Shown: positions 23,190-36,666 of the stretch, piece after piece
How the letters are laid out: every line of letters begins with the position of its first letter
Numbering within the stretch: the stretch's first letter is position 1
From: Epiperipatus broadwayi
Lineage: Eukaryota > Onychophora > Udeonychophora > Euonychophora > Peripatidae
Direction of reading: 5' to 3'
DNA: 64,000 nt
Assembly: GCA_028023455.1 (NCBI GenBank)
Contig: JAQFVV010006850.1
Span: 62,001-126,000, forward strand
Notes under the pieces: model-generated
Databases searched by the model: none
The model's input: the letters and a program-made list of their open reading frames with translations, nothing else
What the model was told of the DNA's origin: nothing
Translations under genes and position numbers: made by a program

Positions 23190-24040
23190 TTTATGATTTT
23201 GTAGATTTACATTAGATTAAAATTTGGCTTAATATCCACAAATTCTGGTTGGTTACATAAATGTATAAAGCAATTATTGTTAATTGTTTTTTGCTGTAAT
23301 AAACATTTATGTATTTTAACCTGCATACATAAAAATAATAGTAGATTTAAACTTCAACTTAATCAAATTCAACTACAAGAGATACTTGATAATGCCCAAT
23401 ATGAGGATATGCATTATAATTCTCTCATTCTGGGATACTTAAAGCATATCAATGCCAGAGAGGGCAAATTTGAATCCAAATATAATAAAATAATATTTAG
23501 GAATAATTATATCAAATCCTGATAATATTATTGTATAAATCGCACATTGTTGTTGAATCAGTAATAAATTGAGAGGTTGCTAATCTCTCGCATTTGGATA
23601 CTGTTACTTCTCAGACAGCCAATCAGATGTTAAGACAGCAGTCTGAAGCATGATCAAGTCACAACAACACATGACAGAGTTTTTGATAAAAAAAGGATGG
23701 TCCCACCCTCTTCTCTACTTAACTTTTATATATATATATAAGCCAGTCTAAGCATCTTGGCTTGAAAGTGTATTGTCTGAGAAGCAACAGTAGGCACATG
23801 TGAGGAGGCAAGAGATTATCAACCTCTCAATTTATTACCAAATCCTGATATTAGATTAAAATATTTATTTTCACATTTTATTATAAAAGCATACCAATGC
23901 CTGAAATCTTTCCTCATTTGATCATCTATTCCTGTAATTCTCATAAGTATCCTTGATTAGTTTCATTATTGTATGTACATATTTTATGATCCATGTAAAA
24001 ATATAACTAGCAAAAAATCTGTTCACTGGATTATATGTTT
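23190..24040. other. Intergenic stretch with short inverted repeat
   Basis: Contains a loose inverted pair: AATAAATTGAGAGGTTG at 23562 against CAACCTCTCAATTTATTA at 23820, and GTTACTTCTCAGACA against TGTCTGAGAAGCAAC. The arms are about 60-70 bp around a spacer of about 150 bp, so it may be a small MITE or foldback. No coding sequence. Confidence 0.4.
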
Positions 24041-24044
24041 GATT

Positions 24045-24600
24045 TTATAACTCTAATAATAATAATTCAATTCAATGTTTATTAACATGTAAACATATAG
24101 TACAACAAAGACCAAAAAGTTTATATGTGATTGCTATTGCAGCTCAATAACTGTTGAATTGCTTTTTTAAAACTATTACTTGACAAATGAAAAATATCTA
24201 TGTTTTTAAAATATTTGCTATAAATATCTGGCAATCTAACCAATGTAGATCTTTTCAAACAGTCTGAATGAAAATGAGGTATATAAAATAGTTCAGTATT
24301 TTTACCATCCAGCTTGGGGATCCTATATTGTATCTTTGTCTCCAACTCAGAAACATCTATTTCTCCTTTCCTATCTTTTGCAATATTAACATATCACTAA
24401 CAAGTCTATGTTTGAACAATTTATTACTTGAATTTCCTGATTTATTTTTAAGCAATATTAATTTTTGAAATTTATGTTCAACACTTTGAATCATATTAAT
24501 ATGTGAAATTGTCTCTGCATTCCATATAACAGATCCATAATGAAGTATTGGAATCACTAAATAACATCAATATAGTATTTAAATCAAAATTATTACTTAT
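24045..24600 (-). pseudogene. Jockey/CR1-like LINE C-terminal fragment
   Basis: Minus strand frames 24357-24557 (IPILHYGSVIWN...IQSVEHKFQKLIL) and 24121-24345 (ELFYIPHFHSD...LSSNSFKKAI) match the region after the reverse transcriptase in Jockey/CR1-type LINEs. They are followed by a short 3' UTR and an ATT/AAT tail near 24050-24060. It is 5'-truncated, and the two halves are in different frames. Confidence 0.65.
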
Positions 24601-24605
24601 CCTCA

Positions 24606-24759
<154 letters not shown>

Positions 24760-24829
24760 TGTAATAATAATGATGATAATGGCGATGATGATGATGGTGA
24801 TGATAATAATAATTATATAATTATAAAAC

Positions 24830-25609
24830 ATCATAGATTCAATTGTTTAGGTGTAAATTCTTTCAATCTTTCATTATGAGCAATGAGGCTTTCTAAATAT
24901 TTAAATAAAATTTGGGGATAATGATTGTAGCAACTTAACAAGATAGTTTTATTTGAAATATTTGTTTAAAGAAAAGATGAATTATTTTTTTAGTTGACTG
25001 TCAGATTAGTTTTTATAGATTTACACTTGCTTAAGAAAGCACTTAATCTTGACAGTTTAGATTAAAATAATTGAATTGAAAAATTACCTTAAGAAATGAG
25101 ACTTTTAATAGTTATAATTCCTTTAAACATTTATTCAATTCATTTCAAGATAACTTTAATCAATATATATATATATATATATATATTGTGCCCATGCCAT
25201 TTATCATAATCATTTTAAGTAGAATTTAAAAATATCTAGTTTTAAAAAAAAATTAAATTTATGTTATTCTATATTAATTTTTGGCTGCAGAAAAAAGTTT
25301 GCTATTAACTGAAAGGAGACCCTTTCATTCCTCTTGGAGGCCTTAAAGGAACCGAGGGGAGCAAATTCCTAATGTCCACTCCATACGTTCTTGTCATTGC
25401 AGCTGTTATTACTATGTGTTTATTCATATAGTATATGAACATGGATGGGCTGCTCACCAACATGCATTAGCTAGCATGGTGAGTTTATTGGCTTTTTACC
25501 TCTGAGTTTAAAATCAAGAAACACCATGGTCTTTCTTCTCAATGCCTGATAGGGCAGAATGAATGTTTTGTGTAAATGATAAATATTTTTCCAATACATA
25601 TATACAATT
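24830..25609. other. Intergenic stretch, right part possibly LINE 5' region
   Basis: Includes a (TA)n run at about 25163-25187. From about 25270 composition becomes less AT-rich (GGAGACCCTTTCATTCC, CCGAGGGGAGC), which may be the 5' untranslated part of the RTE element that follows. The boundary was not determined. Confidence 0.4.
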
Positions 25610-26569
25610 ATGACAGACAAAAATAAAGCATGGCCCTTATTCCCAGGAGGCTGTAAAGTCACCAACCAAGGCAGCGGTTGGTGGCCGAAGGCAGAGGGTG
25701 CTAAGAATTCCCTGATTGCGAACCCAGGCTGCCATTTGATGACAACTTTTTATTTAGGTACTTACAACTGCAGATCACTTTCAAGTGAAGGAAGATTGCA
25801 AGAATTAGAAGAAGAACTCTCTTATATTAAATGGGATATTATTGGACTTTGTGAAGTTAGAAGAAAAGGTGAAGAGACAATTGATTTAAAAAGTGGACAT
25901 ATATTCAATTATAAAGGCACAAATATTGGAAATACAAGTGGAGTAGGATTCATTATAAATAAAAAGTGGAAGAACAATATTGTGGAGATTGACGGTGTAT
26001 CAGACAGAGTGGCAAAATTAGTTATACAACTTAATAGCAGATACCAAATGCAGATAATTCAGGTTTATGCCCCAACAAGTTCTCATAGTGATGAAGTAGT
26101 AGAAGATTTTTATATGGATGTACAAAAGGCTTTTGATCAGAGTAAACAACATTTTAAAATTGTTATGGGAGATTTTAAGGCTAGAATTGGTAAACAAATG
26201 AAAGATGAAAGTGCTGTAGGTAATTTTGGTTATGGTAATAGAAATGAGAGAGGGCATAGACTTGTGGAGTTTGCAGAAAAAGAAAAACTTTATATTATGA
26301 ATTCTTTTTTTGAGAAAAATGCTAAAAGAAAATGGACATGGAAGCATCCAAATGAAGGTACAGCAGAATTGGATTATATTTTGACTAACAGGAAATACAT
26401 ATTTCAAGATTGTAATGTTCTTAATAGATTTAACACAGGAAGTGATCATCGATTAGTAATGTGCAAGATACTTGTTAATGTAAAACTAGAGAGACAAAAA
26501 TTATTAAGAAAAACAATATTTACAGTTGATATTCCTAATCTTCAGAAACATTTAATGAATTTAAATTAG
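25610..26569 (+). pseudogene. RTE-like LINE, apurinic-type endonuclease domain
   Basis: The frame of 319 codons carries the endonuclease motifs in order: GTYNCRSL (about 25755), GLCEVRR, GVGFIINKK, VYAPTSS, GDFKA (about 26167), LDYILT and TGSDHRLV (about 26445). Those are diagnostic of the LINE EEP nuclease that nicks the target. Family members usually begin near MTTFYLGTYN, here at 25739, so the preceding 43 codons may be untranslated. The motif normally written GDFNA reads GDFKA, replacing a catalytic Asn, which should inactivate it. A stop at 26567-26569 separates it from the downstream reverse transcriptase. Confidence 0.85.
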
Positions 26570-28490
26570 AACTTACAAATCGGTTTCAAGTATTAGTAGA
26601 TTTTGAACATGATTCAGATTTGAATGAAATTAATATGAAAATAACTGATACACTTTTAAAAACTGCAACAAAGATAGCTGGTAGGAAAAAGCAGCAATTG
26701 ACCAATAAAATTTCTACTGAGACTAGAGAATTTATGAAGAAAAGAAGAAATATGAAGATATACAAAAATGATGCATTAAAAAGAATTGAATATCTCGAAT
26801 TTTGTAAAATGGTGGGGAAAAGAGTTGAAAATGATATAAGAAAGTATAACTGTGAACTAGCAAGAAAAGCTGTAGAAGAAAATAAAAGTCTTAAGAATGT
26901 AAAACAACATTTTGGTATTGGTAGGAAATTTATATCTGCAATAAGAAAAAAAAGATGGAATTATTACTAAAAAGAGAGATGACATCATGAAATTGGTAGA
27001 AATTTTTTATCAAGAATTATATAGTAATAAAGAACAAGTACCTCCTATATCTATTACATCTTCCGAATTGCCCAGAATTTTAAATGAAGAAATGAGAAAT
27101 GCAATTAAATGTATGAAGAAAGGAAAGGCTCCAGGTAATGATGCAATTATAATTGATATATTAAAAGAAGCACGTGAATAAACAGAATTTTTTTTTAGTA
27201 AAGTTATATACTAAATGTCTAAATGATAAAGATGTACCGGATGATTGGAAGAATGCAGTAATAATATTAATATTTTAAAAAGGTGATAAAGAAGATATTA
27301 GAAATTACAGACCTATCAGTCTTTTATCAGTTTTATATAAAATTTTTACCAAGATAATTACAACTCCTCTACAGAGAACATTGGATTTCCACCAACCAAG
27401 AGAACAAGCTGGATTTAAAAGTGGTTTTAGTACAGTAAATCATATTCAGGTATTGAGAGAAGTTATAAAAAGGACAAATGAATATGAGTTGTCATTATGT
27501 TTTGGATTTGTAGATTATGAAAAGGCATTTGATTCTATAAACATTTCTTCAGTGATTAAAGCATTGGATCATCAAGGTATAGATCCAGGATATTGTCATA
27601 TTTTAAAGAATATTTATAAAAATGCAACAGCAACAATTATACTGGGAAAGTCAACATTGAGAAAGATGTAAGACAAGGTGACTCCATATCTCCAAAACTT
27701 TTTACAGCAGTGCTGCAAGAAGTATTTTGTGGATTAAAATGGGAAACTAAAGGAATGAAAGCAAATGGAGATTATTTAAGTCATTTAGATTTCACAGATG
27801 ATGTAGTTGTTTTTGCAAATAATGCTTCAGAGCTGCAGGAAATGTTGCAGGAGTAATCAGATGAAAGTAGGAAAGTAGGACTAAAGATAAATGTTAAAAA
27901 GACTAAAGTAATGTTTAATCGATTTGCTCAAAATATGAAAATAAAGATTGATTATGATGAATTAGAAGAAGTTAACAGTTAAAAATACCTTGGTCAGATT
28001 ATTAATACAGATGGAAACATAATGGAGGAAATTAATCATAGAATTAAACTTGGTTGGAGTGCTTTTGGTAGAAATAACTTGATACTAAAAAGAAATATGC
28101 CTATGTGTTTGAAAAGGAATGTTTTTAACAAATGTGTTTTACCAGTTCTTACTTATGGATCTGAGACTTGGACACTCAATAGAAGAACAATACAGAGGCT
28201 GCAGACCACTCAAAGAAGTATGGAGAGATGCATGTTGGGAGTAACAAGAAGAGATCGAAAATGCAATGTATGGGTAAGAGAACAAACAGATGCTACTGAC
28301 CTCATTGAAAAAATTAAAAGATTGAAGTGGAGTTGGGCTGGACATATTGCTAGAAGAGATGATAATAGATGGACAATTGAAATTTTAAACTGGATTCCAA
28401 GAGATTGTAAAAGACCCAGAAAGAGACCACATGTGAGATGGATGGATGAAATAAGAAAGTGTGCAAGGGTGATGTGGAGTAGATAAGCTA
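26570..28490 (+). pseudogene. RTE-like LINE, reverse transcriptase and C-terminal domain
   Basis: This continues the endonuclease frame with several frameshifts and stops. A linker frame lies at 26620-26970, KGKAPGNDAI at about 27120, the RT motif RNYRPISLL at about 27300, motif A FVDYEKAFDSI at 27505-27540, a GDS..SPKLF stretch near 27680, motif C as FTDD (normally FADD) at 27791-27802, and the C-terminal frame 28022-28486 with LTYGSETWTL, SWAGHIARRDD and RWMDEI. This order and the last block are those of RTE/BovB-like elements. Five separate frames show the copy is dead. Confidence 0.85.
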
Positions 28491-28570
28491 AAGATCGAAG
28501 AAGATGGATTAAATTGGAGAGACCTTCATCCTGCAGTGGATTGATAATGGTTGATAATGATGATGATATT
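28491..28570 (+). other. RTE LINE 3' end with TGATGA tail
   Basis: A short 3' UTR (RTE elements have very short ones) ends in GATAATGATGATGATAT, the simple-repeat tail typical of RTE insertions. This marks the right edge of the element. Confidence 0.6.
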
Positions 28571-31500
28571 AGTTTATATTAATTTTGTGAATAAAATGAG
28601 TTTGAACTTGCTAGATAGAAAGTTTATAAAGATATTTAAAGTATTTTAAAGTTGTTTAATGTAATTTAAATGATAAAAGTAATAGATTATATGTTATTTA
28701 TTTGAAAGATAAAATTAATTAATATTTATTACATTTAAAAGATATAATGTTAAAACAATAGTTTCATTATAGTATTAAATATTATATAATATATCTAATA
28801 TATTTTACATAATTTTAGTTATTTAAGTTATTATTTAAAATAATTAGTAATTAAATTATTCTAGAATGTTCTAAAAGTGTTACATGTCTTTAAAAGTGTG
28901 TGTATTTGTCTTTGAGCTTTTATGTTTTCAGGAAAAATATTAATTTTTAATTTCTTGTTAGTAAAATCATACACATTAAATGTTACATTGTAAATTTTAT
29001 TATAAAAGTAACTATTAATTTTTCTTTTGCTGTCTAAATAATATTTTCTATTTTAAAATTAATATTCAAGTTATTAAAAATATTTTAATTGTTTAAATAA
29101 AAGTTTTTTTATATTATGAAATATTTATAAATTTTATATAATAAAATTTAAATGATGTGTCATATTATTTAGAAAATTATTTTGCAGACAAAATAATTTA
29201 ATTTATATGTAAATTAGTATTTAAGAAGAACTTGTGTCAGCAATGAAATCACCGGATAGGATAGGTATAAATATAGGTGTCCAATCGGTCCAGACAGTTT
29301 TAGTTCTGATCTTGTCTAATCTTGTTTTGTTTGTCTAATCTGGTCATGTCTTTAAAAGTTTTAATGTTTTATAAAATATTTTTTAATTATAGTTAAAAGT
29401 ATAATTTTAAATAATTATTATTATGTATCTCATGTTTGAGTAAAAGAATCAGTTCCCTGTCAGTAAAATTTCACATCAAAACTTAATGAGAACAATGATA
29501 ATTTTATGGAAACCAATAGTTGTCATCAAAGCATTGACCTAATGCCTAGAAAAATCCATGAGAATTTCAACAATACAACTGAGAAAATCTTAAGGATTCG
29601 TAAGAACTTTATATTTAATATTTTTAGTATGTGTGAAGTGAAAGTACATTTATATTTAACAATTTTGATAAACTCTTATAAATATAAACTGTTGAGGAAT
29701 TTATATCCTATAAGTATACCGAGGATATTTATTGAAAGTTATTTAACAAGTTATATGTGCCTTAAAAAAGGGAAGAGCAAATGATATTATGCAACTGAAT
29801 TAGATACACATGAAGGAATTTTATAAATGTGAATATATTTTATATCATTTACAAAGGCGAATGTGAATTTGTTTTAAAAGAGAATGGCCTAAATGAACAT
29901 TATATATATTAAATTTGTGCATATCAAGATAAAGAGAATGTCTTTTGAATTTTACATAAAAAAACAGATTTTTCTGTTTAAAAGAAAGATGAATTATACA
30001 TTTAAAAAAAATTTCCTTATTAAAAGTGAGATGAATTTTGATATTATTCTAAGATTATCATTATGTCTTATATAAAATATTACCTGAATGAAAAGACTGT
30101 AAAGTTACAAAAAAATATTTAATTATTATGTGCATGTTTGAAAAGATAAAAATCTTAAATTTTAAAAAACATCCGGTGATAAATTATTGCCATTAAAATA
30201 CGAGCATATACATTTTTAGAAAAAATAAGAATGAAAGTTATCTGCTGAAAAAAATAACCGATAAATAATTTTATTCTTTAAGATGTTTTTATAAATCCTT
30301 TCTGATGAAGGAATATTAATTTTGCTATATTTTACCATAAATTTGGACCAGCAAATATATAAAATGTACATATGAGAAATTATTTTTTAATATGAAAATT
30401 GTCCTAATGAATGTTTTTAATCTGATATATCTGTTCTGGAAAATGTTAAGAAATGGACTTGGATAGAATATTTATCCAGCATGGATGGACAGTATTTCTT
30501 AAAGATTTTCAAAGATTTAATTTTGTGATTTATGGTGTTTTATAAAGTGTGACAGGAGAGAGAAATTTTGTTCAAACTTTTTCCATAGTCAATAGCAACG
30601 AGGGAAGCTTGGTGTTGGAGGAATGAAAACAAATAAAAACTTTAGTAGCTTTGAATTTTATTACTTTTCTATTTTTAGTATTAATATTTATTGTTATTGA
30701 TAATATTCAGTTAATATTTTTATTAATAATATTCAGTTAATATCTTTATTATTAGAAATATGCTTAGTTTTAATATTGGAATAAGTTAGTTAAAAATATA
30801 AATAAAAATGATAGATAGCAGAAAATTTAATTTTCTGAAAGGTAAAATACCTATAACTTATTTTGTTTGGATGACCATGAAAAGAAAGGGATCACCATAT
30901 TTAATTCCAATAATTGTTGTAATTAAAGGTAAATTATTATGCATTTTAGTAATAATTTAATTTATATTTTGTTTCATTTATCATATTGCTTGAGTATTAA
31001 AGGCAGATGAATAATATTTATATGATTATGAATATGTTAATGAATTTATGAATGTAATGTAAAGATAAAACTGCTTTGTAAGTTATATAAAGGTATTTAA
31101 GTAATTTTTTATGAATACTTAAGTATGCATATCTTTCTACTATAATTATGAGTTTCTAAGATATCATTCTAGAAATTGATCTTAAAATTAACTATTACTA
31201 TAATATAAGTGAATGAATGTATAATAATGTTGGATATTTTATTTAAATCATTTGTGTATATAATGTTTTGAACCATCTTGGATTTAATATTCAATATTTA
31301 TTTTGGAAAAGTAATTTTGAGATTGTTTTATGTAACATAGTTATAATTTCTTTGCAATGTTAGAAGTATTTAGAATATGGAAAATAAAGGATAGTGGTCT
31401 GGGAAATTAGTTATAAAACAAAATCCTGGATATTAGGGATATTAAAAAAGAATATTATATGTGAATCATATTGTTATAAATTAAGGATTTAAATACAGGT

Positions 31501-31760
31501 AACAAAGTTCTGTATAGTTAATACATGGGAAGTTGCAATCTCTCCATAGTTCAGTAAGAGCTCAGGAGAAGCCGTGACCAAATTTAGGGTACATGATAAA
31601 TATGACTTTAAGCACTGTAATCATGATATTTTATATTCATTTAGGTTATTATTGTATTCATATCCCTCACTATAATCACTATTAATTGCCACTGGATATT
31701 ACATAATAAATAATAGTTTAAAAGTTGGTTTGTGAATGCAAGAAGAGAAATTTTTTATCA
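28571..31760. other. AT-rich intergenic stretch
   Basis: No coding frame with family resemblance; the open frames at 29506-29784 and 29893-30075 are low complexity. A TATAAATA box with a possible initiator occurs at 29266-29310 (see findings). Otherwise nothing recognised. Confidence 0.45.
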
Positions 31761-31765
31761 CAAAT

Positions 31766-32880
31766 TGCTGTGTATTTAGCTATGAAGCTGACTACCAACA
31801 ACTAACATAAAATTATAAATTACCAAAACATTATTGATAATGATTAAATATATTTATTTACATATTATACATCCACATAAATTAAGATTTAATTGAGTAA
31901 CAATCATATTTATTTTATTTACATATATAACAAAATAGTCCTTGATTTAAAGTTCTACTTTCTCTGCCCATATTGCCACTGAATAACTAATCCTTCCACT
32001 ATACTAGTGGTAACATTAAGTGAATATTAACATTTATACTCACAGTTATTTTACAAAACACAGTCCTATTTGGGTCTTATCAGATGTACATAAATAATAA
32101 AAGACTAGTGGAGTCTATTAACACTTTCCATAGTCAGCGATCTTTAACCTTCAGAGGTATGGGCTCTGGGTAACATCCATCATTGCAGAAAAGTCAGATC
32201 ACTTTTCCCTCAGTTTTTCTCAAGGTCTTTATGACATCTGTGGCACAGCAACAACAGCAGTTTATGATGAATAGAGACAAGCTGCTGATGATGTTTCCTT
32301 TTTAGTGTACACTATTTATATTCATTTTTTCCTTGTTTGATATCATTAATAAATTCCTACCATTCCAATATAACTGTTCCAATATAACTGTTCTTCCATT
32401 TGGTTGATGCATCTTTACAATGATGATTGGGATCCAGCTTTTACTTACATCCATTCATATTTTTTAGTAATTAGTTTTTAAATATTTTATCTGTTTGCTT
32501 CTAAAATTAATTTAATGTTTGATTTTAAAGAATACACAGTTTTCTCTGTCTCTTAAACCACTAGTTATATTTAGCCTTGTAATTAACAACTTGGTTTATC
32601 TTTGAGAAATCTTTTGTAGATGTCTGTTTAAGTTTAATTTAACTGCCAACTATCTTTCTTTATTGCTATTAAACTTAAACTAAAAATTATCTAAAATTAA
32701 ATTACTTTATTTTTTTTTACCAAATCTAATTTCTTTTTAAACTTATTAGCAATCTTTTTATTGCTTTTAAAACTTAGATATATATTTACATTTCATTGTT
32801 ATTTTTAGAGTAAACTTAGCTTTATAACTTGCAACTATTGAGTTACTAAAGCCTATATATAGTTTCTGCAAAATGTAGCA
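31766..32880 (-). repeat. 3' LTR of Ty3/gypsy element
   Basis: A repeat of 1115 bp beginning TGCTGTGTATTT and ending TTTCTGCA (TG..CA) in plus orientation. It matches 36895-37987 along its length with small indels. Directly beside its inner end is a purine-rich tract on the minus strand (GGAGTGGGGGGAGG, plus 32884-32902), the expected polypurine primer site, so this is the 3' LTR of a minus-strand element. Confidence 0.85.
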
Positions 32881-33099
32881 CCTCCCCCCACTCCAGAGAA
32901 AAACCTCATTAATCTACTACATGTAATCACAAAGTCTAACCAGTTTACGTTTTTCATGAATAGGCCTGGATGATGTTTCTTCTCCCACTGTATTTTTTTC
33001 TTCTTCCTATTCTGCAGTTTTTTGTGAGTTTTCATTTTGACCTGGTTGTTCTTCTCTTATGCCATTATCATTTAGGTCTTCATAACTTTCTTCATTGGC

Positions 33100-34050
33100 A
33101 TTGCACCTTTTTTGTTCATTTTCTGTGTTTTTCATTTCAAAATTAATGTTTGTTGTTTCATGCCCTCTACTGTAATTCTCATGGTGTTTATATGTATCAT
33201 CACTTTCACTTCTAATAAATACAAAATGATTTGACAGACTTTTTTAAACTGCTTCTTTGAACCATGTTTTACATAAAACATCTCGAAACCATACTGCTGC
33301 TCTGATTCTGAACTTCATTCTGTAGTAATTGCCTTTGCTCACTATTTTCCTTTGAATGTATCAATAGCGTTTTGTTCTCAATCACTTTTCTAATAGAAGT
33401 TCTGCAGGTGCGACACTGGTTACTATGCATAGCATAGAATGTTGAGCCAGCATTATTTCCTGTAGCCTATTTTATAATTGTCCATAATTGCTTTTTTAAA
33501 ACTCTTTTTTATTTGTTGCATTGCTTTTTCAGCTATGCCATTTGATTCAGGATGGTACAGGGGATACTCATATGTATAATTCCATTTTCTTAACAATATT
33601 TTTTCATAATGTGACTCATGAAACCCATTGCATTATTAGATACAATGGTTTCCAGTAATTCCTATATTGCAAAAACTTTATCCAAACCTTTATTGTTTCC
33701 TCTGTGCTTGCATTTTCAATTTTATGGCATTTTGTCCATTTTCAGTATGCACCTATTATTATTATGATCATTTTTTCTTTGATTGGCCCTGTGTCATCGA
33801 TGTCTAATCTATCCCATGGTCTGGTTATTTTGGGTCACTCAGTGCACTTTATTACTGGGAGTGCCATCTTTGTCTGGCAGGTTTTGCACATCTTTATGTA
33901 TTTTTCAATATCTGCATTTATTTTTGGTCACCAGATATAACTACGCACCAATGCTTTAGCTCTCACTACTCCTGGGTGGCTTTTATGGAAGTTCCAACAC
34001 ATGATTATGGCCTTCAGGTGGTATTACCATTTTATCACCCCATTATTAGA
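33100..34050 (-). pseudogene. Ty3/gypsy integrase remnant
   Basis: Minus strand around 33990-33800 reads HPGVVRAKALVRSYIW, KMCKTCQTKMALP and PWDRLDIDDTGPI: the zinc-binding His/Cys region and the first catalytic Asp block of a gypsy integrase, which joins the element's DNA to the target. Downstream it continues with many stops toward the LTR. Not functional. Confidence 0.7.
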
Positions 34051-34640
34051 CATCCCTTGCATACTGATGACCTTTCTCTGTTTAACCAAACCCTTGATTT
34101 GCATAGCTTGGTTTTGTTTTAGGTCATCCTTCTCTAATCCACTTGTTTAGTATCTGGTATCCCTGACTTTATTTTGTCCACTTTCCTACTGTTTCACTAT
34201 TTTTTATGCTTGATTTTTATTCTATCAATATAGTTCCACCTCTGTTTCTGAGCTTATAGGTTCCAGTCTATCTGGGCATCTAAATAGAGCATCTGCAGGT
34301 GTGATGTCTTTTCCTTTTTTGTAATATAACTTATAATCATATGTGGCTAAAATATTCCACCAGTGTAACATCCTTGAACGTATGTATTTGGGTGCTAATT
34401 CATTATGGGAAAAATACCTAATAATAGCTTATGGTCCATGAAAATTTCAAATCTTCAGTTCCATATGTACTGGTGAAAATTTTTAATTGCGAATACTATG
34501 GTCAATGCTTTTTTATCAAATTAGCTGTAGTTTTTTTTCTGTGTTTGAGAGGGTGCACAAAGCTTAAGCTACTGGCCATTCACCCTTATTACTAGGGTGC
34601 ACTAACACTACCCCTACCCAATATTCAAATGGATCAGTAG

Positions 34641-35200
34641 TTATTCACAGTTTTTATCCCTATTGTATTGCACTAATAGCCTATCGGACTTTAACAGTGC
34701 CTTTGTTTTCTCAAAAGCTATTTCTTGCATCTGAGTCCATTGCCATTTGTGATATTTTCTAAGTAGATACTGTAGTGGTTTAGCTACCATTGCTTTGTTA
34801 TCTAAGAACAATTCATAAAAATTTACTAATCCTAGAAATGCTTGCAATTGTCGTTCTGGGATTTATTTGCATTTTTTTACAGCTATGATTTTATCTGGAC
34901 ACAGCTTTTTTTCTTTGTCCAAAATGATGTGGCCTAAAAAACCTAATTCTTGAGTTTGCTACACACATTTTTCCTCATTCAACTTAATACCTACCTATTT
35001 AGTCTTTCACAAACACTTAATATCATGTCTTTTAATTCTTTTACTGTTACTGCAGTAATTAAGATATCATCCAAATATGGTATAACTCCTGTTAAACCAT
35101 TTAGAATGTGGTCAATTTTCACTTGGAAAATATTGGAAGCCATGGAGGTTCTAAATGGCAGGGTATTACAGATGCACAATCCGAAAGTGTTGTTAAGGTT
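34641..35200 (-). pseudogene. Ty3/gypsy reverse transcriptase / RNase H junction
   Basis: Frame 34991-35179 contains LPFRTSMASNIFQ and the catalytic box YLDDILI. Frame 34641-34847 carries FLGLVNFYELFL...PLQYLLRKYHKWQW and EKTKALLKSDRLLVQY, the connection to RNase H. The two are separated by a frameshift or stop. This is gypsy-type RT, not BEL or Copia. Confidence 0.8.
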
Positions 35201-35440
35201 AATATTTCAGCTGTTTTTCAGTTAGCTTGATCTAATGAAATGCAGAATTCAGATCTAATTTTGTGAAAAATTTTGCATCCATTAACCTAGCTAACACTTC
35301 TTTAACATTTGGTATAGGATATGCTCCTTTATTTAGTTATTTATTCATGGTAACTCTACAATCTCCACAAATTCTAAATTTCCCATTTGACTTGGTGATT
35401 ATTACTATTGGCATTGCCCAATCTACTGTCTCAACCTGCA

Positions 35441-35740
35441 TTAACATGCCCTTCCAACTAGAGATCTGATTTTTTCCTCTACTTTTTCTTTTTGCGTGAG
35501 CAGTATCATCCTAGCTTTATAGATAATAGGGTTTGGTTTTTCCATCAACTTAATGTGGACAGAATTACCCACTATTTGCCCTAACTTATTTTCAAATATT
35601 TCCATGAATCTCTGCTTTATTTCCAGTCTGCTTGCCAAGTTATTCACAGTGTTAACATGAATGCTTATGTCTAACTTTGAAAACCAGTCCTGCTCTATTA
35701 AAGGACTGATTTTTCCCTTTACTATGTACAATGACAAATT
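35441..35740 (-). pseudogene. Ty3/gypsy protease-RT linker and RT N-terminus
   Basis: The frame contains LIEQDWFSKLDI, EIFENKLGQIVG and KPNPIIYKARMILL, the conserved stretch between the aspartic protease and the first RT motifs of gypsy elements. It ends at a stop, after which RT continues in a different frame toward 35200. Confidence 0.7.
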
Positions 35741-36006
35741 TTACATTCCTATTTTTGTACTTCATAGGTATTATAGCATAGCCTAGCATACCCAATTTGT
35801 TGCCACTAACATCTCCAGCTCTTAAATTTGTCTACCTAATTGGAAAGTCAGTGCATTTTACCTTAATCTCTTTCCATAATTTTTCTGAGCACAATGAAAT
35901 TCCCTAGCCACTATCGATTTCCATTTCAATGTTTTTATTACAGATTTCTAATTTTACCATAAATTTATTTCTCAGACTTACTCTCATATTATTTATGCTC
36001 ACAATA

Positions 36007-36222
36007 TCATCTATTGCAATTGCATTTGAATTTTCTGCCACTGACGACTGGCTTTTGCTTTACACACATTTCTAAATGACCTTTGACATTACAGTTATGG
36101 CACTTTTCATCCAGAAACTTACATTGGCTTTTTATGTGCTCTTTTTTACCACAGCTGAAACAAGTAATAATTTTCTTTGAGCTATTGAATGTATTCCATT
36201 CTTTACGATTAGTTTTCCACAT
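36007..36222 (-). pseudogene. Ty3/gypsy gag zinc knuckles
   Basis: Two CCHC nucleocapsid knuckles lie in tandem: CFSCGKKEHIKSQC and CHNCNVKGHLEMC, each C-x2-C-x4-H-x4-C. They bind the element's RNA during packaging. This paired form is typical of Mag-like gypsy elements. Confidence 0.8.
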
Positions 36223-36354
36223 TGCTATATCCTCATTTTCAGTTTTATTTTGTACTAATATTAGCTTGTGAGTTATACATATCTGGATAGCTGACTCAAA
36301 GTTTAAACCTGTATTACCCAGCAGATTTTTTTTCAGATCTTCATCAAGCAGAAC

Positions 36355-36666
36355 TTATAATAACTGATCGAGCAATATCTCATCAACATAGTTTTCATAA
36401 AAGCAATCTTTTATTAATTGACTTAATACTAAATTGTAATCTTCTGCAGATTTGCCCTTTGCTTGTCTTCTGTTTCTTAGAGACAACTGGGCTATGTGTT
36501 TAGATTGACTAGAGCTAAATTGATTGCTTAACTTTTTCATAATATCCTCATATGCTAATATATCATTTATAGATAATTCATAGTACTTATTTATTATCAC
36601 AATTACGCCTCTGCCTATCATAGGCACAGCAATGCTTCTATTTTTTCTTTTTGTCCACAATACCAT
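36355..36666 (-). pseudogene. Ty3/gypsy gag capsid-like segment
   Basis: A 103-codon frame with YEDIMKKLSNQF and LSLRNRRQAKGKSAEDYNLVL resembles the gag retrotransposon domain upstream of the zinc knuckles. It ends in a stop before the knuckles, so gag is interrupted. Confidence 0.6.

Noticed and set aside
26018-26449. 143-codon open frame on the minus strand
   Set aside because: Antisense shadow of the RTE endonuclease frame, whose motifs are unmistakable on the plus strand.
34950-35469. Plus-strand frames of 91 and 68 codons
   Set aside because: Antisense shadows of the minus-strand gypsy pol region.
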